A stretch of DNA of 19,450 nt from Clostridiales bacterium UBA4717 (GTDB lineage: Bacteria > Bacillota > Clostridia > Oscillospirales > CAG-272). The stretch is from assembly GCA_002404395.1 (NCBI GenBank), contig DHJP01000150.1, positions 1 through 19,450 of the forward strand, read 5' to 3'. Positions 1 through 8,455 of the stretch are shown here, piece after piece. How positions within the stretch are numbered: position 1 is the first letter of the stretch; every line of letters starts with the position of its first letter. The notes beneath the pieces were generated by a model. The model saw only the letters and a program-made list of their open reading frames with translations, made no database searches and was not told the origin of the DNA. The position numbers and the translations under genes were made by a program.

Positions 1-21
1 AACTTTTGGGGTGCATATCAT
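1..21 (-). CDS. Possible 5' end of the next gene downstream of carB (partial)
   Basis: On the minus strand an ATG at 21-19 is preceded by an AAAAGG-type ribosome binding site (30-35) at 8 nt spacing. It begins 43 nt after the carB stop and would encode MICTPKV before the window ends. A second ATG lies at 16-14 in another frame. Seven codons are too few to identify a product. If real, it would be the tenth gene of the operon. The identity of this neighbour, for example a lysine/DAP gene, would help interpret the DapF domain fused to CarB. Confidence 0.25.
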
Positions 22-64
22 CGGCGATGCCTTTTCCTTATGGTCTGATCGGCGGTTGCTTGAA

Positions 65-3000
65 TCAGTATTGTATTTCGCCCGTAAAGATCAGCTTGGC
101 ATCGCCCGTCAAGGTGACTCCGTCATCCGTATACCTGACCGTCAGATCACCGCCGCGGACTTTTACGGTTATATCGCTGCCTTTTTCGCAATATCCGTTT
201 TCAACCGCCGCTGCAACCGCCGCACAGGCACCGCTGCCGCAGGCGAAGGTTTCGCCGTTGCCGCGTTCAAATACCCGCATTTTCAGCGTTACGGGGTTGA
301 CTACACGAACAAATTCGGTATTGGTCCTTTCCGGAAACTCCGGCGCGTTTTCAAATGCGGGTCCGAGCGTTGCAAGCGGAAGTGTGTCTATACGGTCGCA
401 GAAAACGACGCAGTGCGGGTTGCCGATCGAAACGCAGGTCACGGTGTATTTTTGATCCAAGACCGTGAGCGGCACGTTGACTGCACGCTCTCCCACAAAG
501 GTACAGGGCAGCGATGCCGGATCAAACGAGGCGCGCCCCATATCCACGGTAACCGACGAAACCTTGCCGTCGGTCAGATAAAGCGTAAGTTTCCGTATGC
601 CGCTTTCGGTCTCTGCCGTAACAAGCTCACCCGAGACGTATCCTGCATCATGCAGGTATTTTCCGACACTGCGCAGACAGTTGCCCGCGACCTGTCCTTT
701 GCTTCCGTCGCGATTGTACACTCGCATACGGCAGTCTGCAATGTTGCTTTTCTCAAGTAACACAAGTCCATAGCCGCCGATTCCGTAATGTCGGTCGCAT
801 AGGGTAATGCTGAGCGATTCGGGGCAATCGACCGAGCCGTCGAAATTCTCTATAAAAATATAGTCGTCTCCGGCAGCTTCCATTTTTGCAAAACGTACCG
901 ACGTGCGTTCGCTTCGCATATGATTTATGTCAACAAGCTCGGTGTTGTCGCAACGGTAGCCCGCTGCGATGATATCGGCAAGCGCATTTGCGGTATCAAG
1001 CGAGGTGAAGCAGGGCACGCCCGATTGCATAGCATGGCGGTGAAGCTTCACATAGAGGTCAAACGTGGAGTCATACGCCGCACCGGTATAAACGATGTAG
1101 CTGATCTTGCCGCTGTCAAGCAACTCAAATGCCCCGTCTTTTTCGGCGATCGAGGGGATCGCGGTCACGTCAATGCCGAGGGTATTTACAGCTTCGGCGG
1201 TATCCGGAGTGGCAAACAGCTTGAGACCGAGCGCGGCCAACTTTTCCGCGAGCGCAAGCACCTCGGTACGGTCATGCTCTTCCACGCTTATCAGTACGCC
1301 GCTCTGCCCGCCGGGCAGCGGAGGTGTGAGCGTAAGTCCCGAAGCGGTCAGTCCTTTGAACAATGCTTCGTTCAGCGTTCTTCCGATGCCGAGCACTTCA
1401 CCCGTGGATTTCATTTCCGGACCCAGATAAGAGTTGGCGTCGGTCAGTTTCTCAAACGAGAACACCGGCACCTTAACTGCATAATACGGGGGCGCTTTGC
1501 AAAGCCCTGTGCCGAAGCCGAGCGCTTTGACCGGAGTTCCCGTCATAACGCGCGTGGCAAGATCGACCATCGGGACCCCCGTCACCTTGCTTATATACGG
1601 AACCGTGCGCGAGGCGCGCGGGTTGACTTCTATTACGTAAAGCTCGTTTTGCCAGATCAGATATTGAATGTTTACAAGCCCCTTTGTTCCGAGCGAGAGC
1701 GCGAGCTTTTCCGAACACTCGATAATGCGGCGCATCATAATGTCGCTGATATTATACGGCGGATATACGGCAATTGAGTCGCCGCTGTGCACACCTGCCC
1801 GCTCGATATGCTGCATGACTCCGGGGATGAGCACGTTTTCTCCGTCGGAGATCACGTCTACTTCAAGCTCCGAGCCCATCATGTATTTGTCGACAAGCAC
1901 GGGATTTTCGATCTTGTTTTCGAGGATCCGACGCATATATCGTTTCAGATGCTCGGCATCATGCACGATCGTCATATTCTGACCGCCGATGACGTAGGAT
2001 GGGCGCAGAAGTACCGGATAGCCGAGTGCTTCCGCCGCCGCTTCGGCTTCGGCTTCGGTCATTACCCCGCAACCGCGCGGGCGCTTGATAGCGTACTTTT
2101 CAAGCAGTGCGTCGAAGCGTTCGCGATCTTCCGCAATGTCTATTCCCTCGGCAGAGGTGCCGAGGATACGAACACCGTGACTGTCAAGGTATCCGGTCAG
2201 ACGGATAGCGGTCTGTCCTCCGAAAGCAACGACCACGCCGATCGGATTTTCTACTTTTATGATGTTCATTACATCTTCCGCGCAAAGCGGCTCAAAGTAC
2301 AGCCGATCTGCCGTGTCGTAGTCGGTTGAGACGGTTTCGGGATTGTTGTTGACGATCACTACGTCGTATCCGAGCGCTTTCAGCGTCCATACGCAATGTA
2401 CCGAGGAGTAGTCAAACTCAATTCCCTGACCGATACGGATAGGTCCTGAGCCGAGCACCATTACACAGGGCTTGCCCGAGCGTGTCAGCTCGCGTGCCTC
2501 ACATTCGCGGTCATAAGTTGAGTAAAAATAAGGGGTTTCGGCAGAAAATTCTGCACCGCAGGTATCGACGGTCTTATAGGAAGCTGCAAGCTCGGGCAGC
2601 TTTTCCGCTTTTGTGATACGACGGATCGCCGTGTCGGGATATCCGAGTTTTTTGGCTTTTTTGTAAAGCTCGGGGGTAAGTCCGCCCTCAAGCGCTTTTT
2701 CAAAATCTGCCAGATTTTTCAATTTGTAAATAAAGAAAAGGTCGATTAGTGTAAGCTCGTGAATTTTTTCGGGCGTCACACCGCTTTTCAAAGCTTCAAA
2801 AACGGTAAATATCCGACGGTCATCACGGTCGGTAAGCCGCTCTTCAACGCCTCGTCCGTCGATCGGCGCGGCATTAAGCGTGTCAAGCGATATTTCCGCG
2901 CCGCGCACCGCTTTCATCAGTGCCGCTTCAAAGCTGTTGCCGATCGCCATTACCTCTCCGGTAGCTTTCATTTGCGTACCGAGCTTGCGGCTGATGCCGG

Positions 3001-4096
3001 CAAACTTGTCGAACGGCCATTTCGGAAATTTTACAACTACATAGTCAAGTGCCGGCTCAAAGCAGGCGCAGGTCTTTCCGGTCACGTCGTTGCGGATCTC
3101 GTCAAGCGTGTATCCGAGTGCGATCTTTGTTGTAATTTTGGCAATAGGATACCCGGTTGCCTTGCTGGCAAGCGCCGATGAACGGGAAACACGCGGATTT
3201 ACTTCGATCACTGCATATTCAAATGAATCGGGATTCAGCGCAAACTGACAGTTGCATCCGCCGACAATGCCTAGCGAGGCAATAATGTCGAGTGAGGCAG
3301 TGCGCAGCATCTGAAACTCTCTGTCGGAAAGCGTCAACGCCGGTGCCACTACTATGCTGTCACCGGTGTGAACGCCGACCGGATCAAGATTTTCCATACT
3401 GCATACAGCGATCACATTTCCGAGCGAATCGCGCATGGTTTCAAATTCGATCTCTTTCCAACCGTAGATATAGCGTTCCACCAGGATCTGCGAGATAGGT
3501 GAAGCGTCAAGTCCGCTTTTGGCTATTACCTCTAATTCCGACGGAGTATCAGCCACTCCTCCGCCGGCGCCTCCGAGGGTAAACGCAGGACGCACAATGA
3601 CGGGATATCCGATCTTTTCCGCAACTGTCAGCGCCGCTTCCACGGTGGTCGCAATGTCGGAGGGAACTGTCGGCTGACCGATCTCCTCCATTGTTTGCTT
3701 AAACTGTTCGCGGTCCTCAGCGCGCTTTATCGCCGCAACGTCGGTGCCGAGCAGTTGCACACCGTTTGCGGCGAGAAACCCGTCTTCGGAGAGCTGCATG
3801 GCAAGCGTAAGTCCTGTCTGTCCGCCGAGCCCTGCAAGGAGGCTGTCAGGCTTTTCTTTCAAAATTATCCGCTTGAGTGTTGTAACATTCAGCGGCTCTA
3901 AATAAATTTCATCTGCAAGTGCCTTATCGGTCATGATCGTGGCGGGATTGGAATTGACCAAAACCACATTGACGCCGGCTTCTTTCAGCACACGGCAAGC
4001 CTGCGCGCCCGCGTAATCAAACTCAGCCGCCTGACCGATAACGATGGGGCCCGAGCCTATCACCAGCACTTTTTTTATATCTTTGCAAAGCGGCAT
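65..4096 (-). CDS. carB: Carbamoyl-phosphate synthase large subunit fused to a DapF-fold (diaminopimelate epimerase-like) domain
   Basis: Residues 1 to about 1050 are a full-length CarB, which makes carbamoyl phosphate from bicarbonate, ATP and ammonia supplied by CarA. The first carboxyphosphate ATP-grasp half has GGAGGG at 175-180 and EVNPRVSRSSALASKATG at 298-315. The second half begins near 545 (VLGSGPIRIGQGIEFDY) and has EVNPRASRTVPYISKVTG at 823-840. An MGS-type allosteric domain covers about 930-1050 (TSLDTANAL at 1031-1039). The frame then runs without a stop through a short linker (about 1051-1066) into a DapF domain at about 1067-1343, with SIGNPH (1223-1228), FPERTN (1254-1259) and GETFACGSGACAAV (1281-1294). 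The total of 1343 aa compares with about 1070 for CarB and about 275 for DapF. The DapF domain has Ala1137 where the first catalytic Cys belongs, Asp1077 where GND has Asn, and Tyr1109 where GxGxDG has Asp; Cys1286, the second catalytic Cys, is kept. The start is set by an ATG at 4096 with AGGAG at 4103-4107. The frame is open for 32 more codons upstream, but they run through the hairpin spacer and are probably not translated. CarB function is near certain; the DapF activity is uncertain. Confidence 0.93.
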   Translation of the reverse strand: MPLCKDIKKVLVIGSGPIVIGQAAEFDYAGAQACRVLKEAGVNVVLVNSNPATIMTDKALADEIYLEPLNVTTLKRIILKEKPDSLLAGLGGQTGLTLAMQLSEDGFLAANGVQLLGTDVAAIKRAEDREQFKQTMEEIGQPTVPSDIATTVEAALTVAEKIGYPVIVRPAFTLGGAGGGVADTPSELEVIAKSGLDASPISQILVERYIYGWKEIEFETMRDSLGNVIAVCSMENLDPVGVHTGDSIVVAPALTLSDREFQMLRTASLDIIASLGIVGGCNCQFALNPDSFEYAVIEVNPRVSRSSALASKATGYPIAKITTKIALGYTLDEIRNDVTGKTCACFEPALDYVVVKFPKWPFDKFAGISRKLGTQMKATGEVMAIGNSFEAALMKAVRGAEISLDTLNAAPIDGRGVEERLTDRDDRRIFTVFEALKSGVTPEKIHELTLIDLFFIYKLKNLADFEKALEGGLTPELYKKAKKLGYPDTAIRRITKAEKLPELAASYKTVDTCGAEFSAETPYFYSTYDRECEARELTRSGKPCVMVLGSGPIRIGQGIEFDYSSVHCVWTLKALGYDVVIVNNNPETVSTDYDTADRLYFEPLCAEDVMNIIKVENPIGVVVAFGGQTAIRLTGYLDSHGVRILGTSAEGIDIAEDRERFDALLEKYAIKRPRGCGVMTEAEAEAAAEALGYPVLLRPSYVIGGQNMTIVHDAEHLKRYMRRILENKIENPVLVDKYMMGSELEVDVISDGENVLIPGVMQHIERAGVHSGDSIAVYPPYNISDIMMRRIIECSEKLALSLGTKGLVNIQYLIWQNELYVIEVNPRASRTVPYISKVTGVPMVDLATRVMTGTPVKALGFGTGLCKAPPYYAVKVPVFSFEKLTDANSYLGPEMKSTGEVLGIGRTLNEALFKGLTASGLTLTPPLPGGQSGVLISVEEHDRTEVLALAEKLAALGLKLFATPDTAEAVNTLGIDVTAIPSIAEKDGAFELLDSGKISYIVYTGAAYDSTFDLYVKLHRHAMQSGVPCFTSLDTANALADIIAAGYRCDNTELVDINHMRSERTSVRFAKMEAAGDDYIFIENFDGSVDCPESLSITLCDRHYGIGGYGLVLLEKSNIADCRMRVYNRDGSKGQVAGNCLRSVGKYLHDAGYVSGELVTAETESGIRKLTLYLTDGKVSSVTVDMGRASFDPASLPCTFVGERAVNVPLTVLDQKYTVTCVSIGNPHCVVFCDRIDTLPLATLGPAFENAPEFPERTNTEFVRVVNPVTLKMRVFERGNGETFACGSGACAAVAAAVENGYCEKGSDITVKVRGGDLTVRYTDDGVTLTGDAKLIFTGEIQY

Positions 4097-4107
4097 ACCG
4101 ATCTCCT

Positions 4108-4190
4108 GTGTCGGCGTAGCCGACTCAAATAATAGTGTGATTTTTATGTGTGTTGACTGATATAAGCCGCCGTAGGCGGTTGCCGGCAAC
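4108..4190. repeat. Hairpin-rich spacer element between carA and carB, possible intergenic repeat
   Basis: The 133-nt gap between carA and carB is the longest in the operon. It contains a perfect hairpin GTCGGC-GTA-GCCGAC (4110-4124), a second hairpin CCGCC-GTA-GGCGG (4167-4179) with the same GTA loop, and a perfect 12-bp palindrome GTTGCCGGCAAC (4179-4190). About 40 AT-richer bases separate the two GTA-loop hairpins. Similar hairpins at both ends of a compact segment are what a small non-autonomous intergenic repeat would look like, but no second copy is present in this window. In the mRNA the hairpins have UAC loops and one ends only 2 nt from the carB ribosome binding site, so an effect on carB translation or mRNA processing is possible. 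Confidence 0.5.
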
Positions 4191-4229
4191 ACTTCGGAAA
4201 GTCTTTGTATGAAGCATATTCCCGATAGC

Positions 4230-5291
4230 TCAGCACTTCCGGCTTTCGATCATCTCAATAAACCGATCAAACAGAAATGCGGTGTCAAGCGGACCCGAGT
4301 GCGCTTCGGGGTGAAATTGCACCGAGAAAGCGCAGAGCTTCGTATAGTCCACTCCCTCGCAGGTACCGTCGTTGGCATTAACAAAGCGGACCGAGCCGTT
4401 TTCCTTTATACTGTCGGATATCACGGCATACCCGTGATTCTGACTTGTCATATAGGTCCTGCCGCTTACAAGGTCGGTCACCGGTTGATTGACTCCGCGG
4501 TGACCGTACTTGAGCTTTTCGGTCTTGCCGCCGAGCGCCAACGCCAGAAGCTGATGGCCGAGACAGATGCCGAAGATCGGAAGCTTGCCCGCAAGCTTCG
4601 CAAGCACGGCGATCTCACCGGTGTTGTCGGCGGGGTCGCCGGGACCGTTTGAAAGCATTACTCCGTCGGGATTCAGCTCAAGTATTTCCTCCGCCGAAGT
4701 GTTGTGGGGCACAACATGTACGGTACAGCCGCGCTTTACAAGTTCTCTGATAATATTCTTTTTACAGCCGTAATCCAACAAAACCACGTGTCGGCGGCTT
4801 TGTTCCGCCGTAACGGTGTACGGGGCTTTGCAGGAGACTGCCGACACGGCATCCGTTACGCGATATGCGGCGGCAGCGTCGGGCGACGCTGCCGCGTCAT
4901 CGGTGATTATCGCGTTCATCACGCCGCATTCACGGATCTTTTTCGTGATCGCACGGGTGTCTACATCGCATATCCCGGGTATTCCGACCTTTTTGAGATA
5001 TGCGTCAAGGGTCATTTCAGTGCGGAAATTGGACGGGTGCTCGCAAAATTCGCGCACCACGTATCCGCACGCGGCGCTCTTACCTTCAAAATCCTCGGAA
5101 ATGATACCGTAATTGCCGATCAGGGGAAAAGTCTGAAGAATTATCTGACCCGCATAGCTCGGATCGGTCAGCGTTTCGATATAACCGCCCATACCCGTGG
5201 TGAAAACAAGCTCTCCCGTTGCGGTGCGGTCGGCGCCGAAAGCAGTGCCTTCTATTATCTCGCCGTCCGCAAAGACCAGATACCGCTTCAT
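4230..5291 (-). CDS. carA: Carbamoyl-phosphate synthase small (glutaminase) subunit
   Basis: Hydrolyses glutamine and channels ammonia to CarB for carbamoyl phosphate synthesis. The 353-aa length is normal for the family. The N-terminal CarA domain starts at MKRYLVFADG, and the C-terminal class I glutamine amidotransferase occupies about 168-350. The nucleophile elbow is GICLGHQ with Cys243, and the His/Glu of the triad are in VQFHPEA (His327, Glu329). The SNGPGDP oxyanion motif (214-220) is present. The ATG overlaps the argF stop as ATGA, and GGAGGT sits just upstream inside argF, so translation is probably coupled. The placement next to argF in an arginine operon suggests an arginine-dedicated synthetase, although carbamoyl phosphate is shared with pyrimidine synthesis. 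Confidence 0.97.
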   Translation of the reverse strand: MKRYLVFADGEIIEGTAFGADRTATGELVFTTGMGGYIETLTDPSYAGQIILQTFPLIGNYGIISEDFEGKSAACGYVVREFCEHPSNFRTEMTLDAYLKKVGIPGICDVDTRAITKKIRECGVMNAIITDDAAASPDAAAAYRVTDAVSAVSCKAPYTVTAEQSRRHVVLLDYGCKKNIIRELVKRGCTVHVVPHNTSAEEILELNPDGVMLSNGPGDPADNTGEIAVLAKLAGKLPIFGICLGHQLLALALGGKTEKLKYGHRGVNQPVTDLVSGRTYMTSQNHGYAVISDSIKENGSVRFVNANDGTCEGVDYTKLCAFSVQFHPEAHSGPLDTAFLFDRFIEMIESRKC

Positions 5292-6289
5292 GCTTCGGCA
5301 CCTCCGATCATGGCGGCAAGCACGGCTTTGATCGTGTGCATACGATTTTCCGCTTCTTCAAATACGACCGATTGCGGACCCTCGAATACTTCGTTGCTCA
5401 CTTCTAAGGAATCTCTGCCGAATTTTTCGCATTTTTCCTTGCCTATGACCGTGTTTTTGTCGTGATAAGCAGGCAGACAGTGCATAAATACTGCGTCGGG
5501 GGCGGCGTTTTGCATCAGCTTTGAATCGACTTTGTAAGGCGAAAGCGCTTTTATCCGCTCCTCCCATACCGCGTCCGGCTCTCCCATAGAGACCCAGATA
5601 TCGGTATATACCACCTGCGCGCCGCGTACGGCTTCATACGGATCTTCACAGAATCTGAGCGTAGCACCGGTCGTTTCGGCGATTTTTTCACATTCGGCAA
5701 TCAGCGTCGGATTCGGAAAATATTCTTTCGGAGCACCCGCCGCGAAATGTAATCCGAGCTTCGCACAACCTACCATCAGAGAATTGCCCATGTTGAAACG
5801 GGCGTCTCCCATATAGGTAAAGTGAATATTTTTAAGCTTGCCGAAGTGCTCTTTCACGGTAAGAAAATCCGCAAGTATCTGGGTCGGATGCGATTCGTCG
5901 GTAAGCCCGTTGAACACGGGTACCGAAGCATATTTTGCCAATTCTTCCACAATGCTTTGACCGTAGCCGCGGTATTCTATACCGTCAAACATTCCCGAGA
6001 GCACGCGGGCGGTGTCGGCAATACTTTCTTTTTTGCCGATCTGAGATCCGGCGTTGTCAAGATATGTTACCCCCATGCCGAGATCTCTTGCCGCCACTTC
6101 AAAGGCACAACGGGTGCGCGTGCTGGTCTTTTCAAAAATCAAGGCAAGATTTTTGCCCTCGCACAGGCGATGCGCTTCGCCGTTTTTCTTTTTCGCTTTG
6201 AGCTTTGCCGAAAGCTCCAGCAATTTATTGAGCTCTGTCGGAGTAAAGTCCGATATCTTCAGGAAATCTCTGCCTTTGAAGCTGTTCAT
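5288..6289 (-). CDS. argF: Ornithine carbamoyltransferase
   Basis: Transfers the carbamoyl group to ornithine, giving citrulline. At 333 aa it matches the family. The carbamoyl-phosphate motif STRTR is at 56-60, HPTQ (ILADF) follows in the middle of the protein, the ornithine-binding SMG loop is in VYTDIWVSMGEPD, and the catalytic HCLP is in FMHCLPAYHD. It overlaps argD by ATGA and carA by ATGA, with an AGGAGG-type site inside the end of argD. Sequence alone does not separate anabolic ArgF from catabolic ArcB cleanly, but the biosynthetic operon, with no arcA or arcC in the window, argues for the anabolic role. Confidence 0.96.
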   Translation of the reverse strand: MNSFKGRDFLKISDFTPTELNKLLELSAKLKAKKKNGEAHRLCEGKNLALIFEKTSTRTRCAFEVAARDLGMGVTYLDNAGSQIGKKESIADTARVLSGMFDGIEYRGYGQSIVEELAKYASVPVFNGLTDESHPTQILADFLTVKEHFGKLKNIHFTYMGDARFNMGNSLMVGCAKLGLHFAAGAPKEYFPNPTLIAECEKIAETTGATLRFCEDPYEAVRGAQVVYTDIWVSMGEPDAVWEERIKALSPYKVDSKLMQNAAPDAVFMHCLPAYHDKNTVIGKEKCEKFGRDSLEVSNEVFEGPQSVVFEEAENRMHTIKAVLAAMIGGAEA

Positions 6290-7473
6290 ACACCCTCCTG
6301 TCCGCTTGCGCAGACCTCTTTTATAATCTGTACCGCCGACTCAAGCAGCGGCATCGGAATATTCAGTGCGGGCAAAAGCCGCACTTTTTCTTTTGCACTT
6401 ATAACCAACACGCTGCGTTCCATGCAGTCAAATATCACTTCTTTTGCCGGACGCTCGGTCTCTACTCCGAGCATCAGCCCGAGTCCGGTGACCGAGCGCA
6501 CTCCGGGCGCACCGACAAGGCTATGCATGATGTAAGCGGAGCGCATCCGTACTCCCTCAAGTGTTTCCTCATTCAAGCGTGAGAGGATCGACACCGCACC
6601 GGCGCAGCAGACCGGATTTCCGCCGAAAGTCGAGCCGTGACTGCCGGGAGTCAGTACATCCATTACCTTTTCGCCGAATACCGCAGCACCTATGGGAAGT
6701 CCTCCGCCGAGTCCTTTGGCTGTGGTGAAGATGTCGGGTTTGATACCGTAATTCATATATCCGTAAAGCATTCCGCTTCTGCCGTTTCCGATCTGGACCT
6801 CGTCGCAGATCAAAAGCACATCACGTGAGGAAAGCAGTTCGGAAAGCTCATGCACAAAATTTTGGTCAAGCGCAATTACGCCGCCTTCTCCCTGTACGAC
6901 TTCGATCATCACGGCGGCGGTGGGATATTTGTCAAGCATATCGTGTATTTCTTCGATATTTCCTGCCGTTGCATAATGAAATCCGTCGGTCAACGGGGTA
7001 AAGTCACGGTGAAATACCTCCTGACCGGTTGCCGCGAGAGTCGTGATCGTACGACCGTGAAAGCTGTTTTTCAGTGTGATAATATGATAATATTCTTTTC
7101 CTTTTTTATCCTGCGCATACTTGCGTGCCGTTTTGATGGCACACTCGTTTGCTTCTGCGCCCGAATTGGCGAAAAACACCTTTTTCATACCGGTCTTTTC
7201 GCAAAGCATAGCGGCAAGCAGTGCGTCCGGCTCCGAGTAGTAGAGATTTGAAGTATGCTGAAGCGTGCCGAGCTGAGCGTTCACTGCCGACTGCCATTTT
7301 TCGTCGGCAAAGCCGAAAGTATTTACTGCGATTCCCGAGGAAAGGTCGATGTATTCTTTTTCGTTTTCATCGTATACCAAAGAGCCCTTTCCGTGGGTCA
7401 GCACTATCGGAAAACGGGTATATGTGTTGCAGATAAAGTTTTGGTCAAGCTCTTTGAGGTTTTGTTTTGTCAT
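6286..7473 (-). CDS. argD: Acetylornithine aminotransferase (PLP-dependent, class III)
   Basis: Converts N-acetylglutamate semialdehyde to N-acetylornithine with glutamate as amino donor. The 395-aa length is typical. NSGAEANE at 103-110 binds the PLP phosphate, the PLP-stacking region is SFHGRT (137-142), the cofactor aspartate is in CDEVQIGNGRSG (223-234), and the Schiff-base lysine is Lys253 in TTAKGLGGGLPIGA. The family usually reads DEVQTGxGRTG; here Ile replaces Thr and Ser replaces Thr, both mild changes. The related N-succinyl-DAP aminotransferase activity known for some ArgD proteins cannot be excluded. The gene lies downstream of a structured 113-nt spacer and has an AGGGAAAG-type ribosome binding site. 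Confidence 0.96.
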   Translation of the reverse strand: MTKQNLKELDQNFICNTYTRFPIVLTHGKGSLVYDENEKEYIDLSSGIAVNTFGFADEKWQSAVNAQLGTLQHTSNLYYSEPDALLAAMLCEKTGMKKVFFANSGAEANECAIKTARKYAQDKKGKEYYHIITLKNSFHGRTITTLAATGQEVFHRDFTPLTDGFHYATAGNIEEIHDMLDKYPTAAVMIEVVQGEGGVIALDQNFVHELSELLSSRDVLLICDEVQIGNGRSGMLYGYMNYGIKPDIFTTAKGLGGGLPIGAAVFGEKVMDVLTPGSHGSTFGGNPVCCAGAVSILSRLNEETLEGVRMRSAYIMHSLVGAPGVRSVTGLGLMLGVETERPAKEVIFDCMERSVLVISAKEKVRLLPALNIPMPLLESAVQIIKEVCASGQEGV

Positions 7474-7484
7474 GATATCTTTCC

Positions 7485-7550
7485 CTGCCGCCGCAGGCGG
7501 CTCAAGCGATCAGCGCCGATTTCGGCGCCGTTACGATAGATCCGCCTGCC
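7485..7550. other. Structured argB-argD spacer with mutually exclusive hairpins
   Basis: A local hairpin GCCGCC-GCA-GGCGGC spans 7487-7501. A second hairpin GCGCCGA-TT-TCGGCGC spans 7513-7528. GCAGGCGG (7493-7500) is also complementary to CCGCCTGC (7542-7549), which would enclose the second hairpin in a longer stem and destroy the first. No T-run follows in either orientation, so this is not a standard terminator. It ends close to the argD ribosome binding site and could affect argD translation or mRNA processing, or it could be an inserted repeat. Confidence 0.5.
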
Positions 7551-7586
7551 ACAGTCCTTGATCTTTTATTATGACTTGCGGGAACT

Positions 7587-8441
7587 TTATTGCGTAAACA
7601 TAGTGCCGATGCCTTCGTTTGTAAGCATTTCGATCAGAATAGCATGAGGAATACGTCCGTCGATGATAAAAACACGTTTTACGCCGAAATGAATGGCGTT
7701 TATGCAGCATTCGACTTTGGGGATCATTCCCCCGCCGATCGTGCCGTCTGCGATCAGTTTAGGCGCATCCTCTGTGCGGATAACGGGAATCAATGTGGAG
7801 GGATTGTCCTTGTCCCTCAGGATCCCCGCAATATCTGTCATGGAGATCAGGCTTTCCGCGCCGAGCGCGCCCGCAATTCGGGCTGCCGCAGTGTCGGCGT
7901 TGATATTGTAAACGTTTCCGTCAAGGTCGCATCCGACAGTGGATACCACCGGAATATAGCCTTTGTCGATCACGTCGGTGATCGGTTCGACATTGACTTT
8001 GGTAATTTCTCCGACAAAGCCGAGCCGCTCATCTTTGACCCTGGCTTCGATCATGTGACCGTCCATGCCCGAAAGTCCGATCGCCCTGCCGCCTTTGTTC
8101 TCAATAAGCGCAACCAAACTTTTGTTGATCTTTCCGGCAAGCACCATCTGAACAATGTCGGCGGTTTCTTTGTCGGTGACCCGCAACCCGTCTACGAATA
8201 CGCTTTCCTTGCCGATCTTTTTTAACATTTCGGTGATCTCGGGACCGCCGCCGTGCACCAACACCACCTTGACTCCGATAAGTGAGAGCAATACGATATC
8301 CCTCATTACCGAGTCCTTTAATTTTTCGTTTATCATGGCGTTGCCGCCGTATTTTACCACAACGATCTTTCCGGCGTACTCCTGAATGTAAGGCAGGGCG
8401 TGGACCAGGACCGCCGCCCTGTCGGCATTAGTAATATTCAT
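7587..8441 (-). CDS. argB: N-acetylglutamate kinase
   Basis: Phosphorylates N-acetylglutamate, the second step of the acetylated ornithine route. It has 284 aa with the amino-acid-kinase fold. KYGGNAM (29-35), VHGGGPEI (63-70), GLSGMDGHMI and the C-terminal GGGMIPK are all in place. The N-terminal helix before the kinase core (residues about 5-24, ADRAAVLVHALPYIQEYAGK) is the type found in arginine-inhibited, hexameric kinases. Arginine feedback at this step is therefore likely, as expected when ArgJ makes the pathway cyclic. It starts 14 nt after argJ with a GGAGAG site and is followed by the structured spacer before argD. Confidence 0.96.
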   Translation of the reverse strand: MNITNADRAAVLVHALPYIQEYAGKIVVVKYGGNAMINEKLKDSVMRDIVLLSLIGVKVVLVHGGGPEITEMLKKIGKESVFVDGLRVTDKETADIVQMVLAGKINKSLVALIENKGGRAIGLSGMDGHMIEARVKDERLGFVGEITKVNVEPITDVIDKGYIPVVSTVGCDLDGNVYNINADTAAARIAGALGAESLISMTDIAGILRDKDNPSTLIPVIRTEDAPKLIADGTIGGGMIPKVECCINAIHFGVKRVFIIDGRIPHAILIEMLTNEGIGTMFTQ

Positions 8442-8455
8442 GTTATCTCTCCGTA

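Noticed and set aside
11..760. Long plus-strand ORFs opposite carB, argF, argC, argH and others
   Set aside because: They mirror the codon pattern of the real minus-strand genes, have no ribosome binding sites or recognisable domains.
917..919. Independent start (ATG, residue 1060) for a separate dapF
   Set aside because: No convincing ribosome binding site precedes it and CarB has no stop before it, so a fusion is the simpler reading; internal initiation is not excluded.
4097..4192. 32-codon N-terminal extension of CarB
   Set aside because: It runs through the hairpin spacer, lacks a good ribosome binding site, and the ATG at 4096 has AGGAG at ideal distance followed directly by the normal CarB start.
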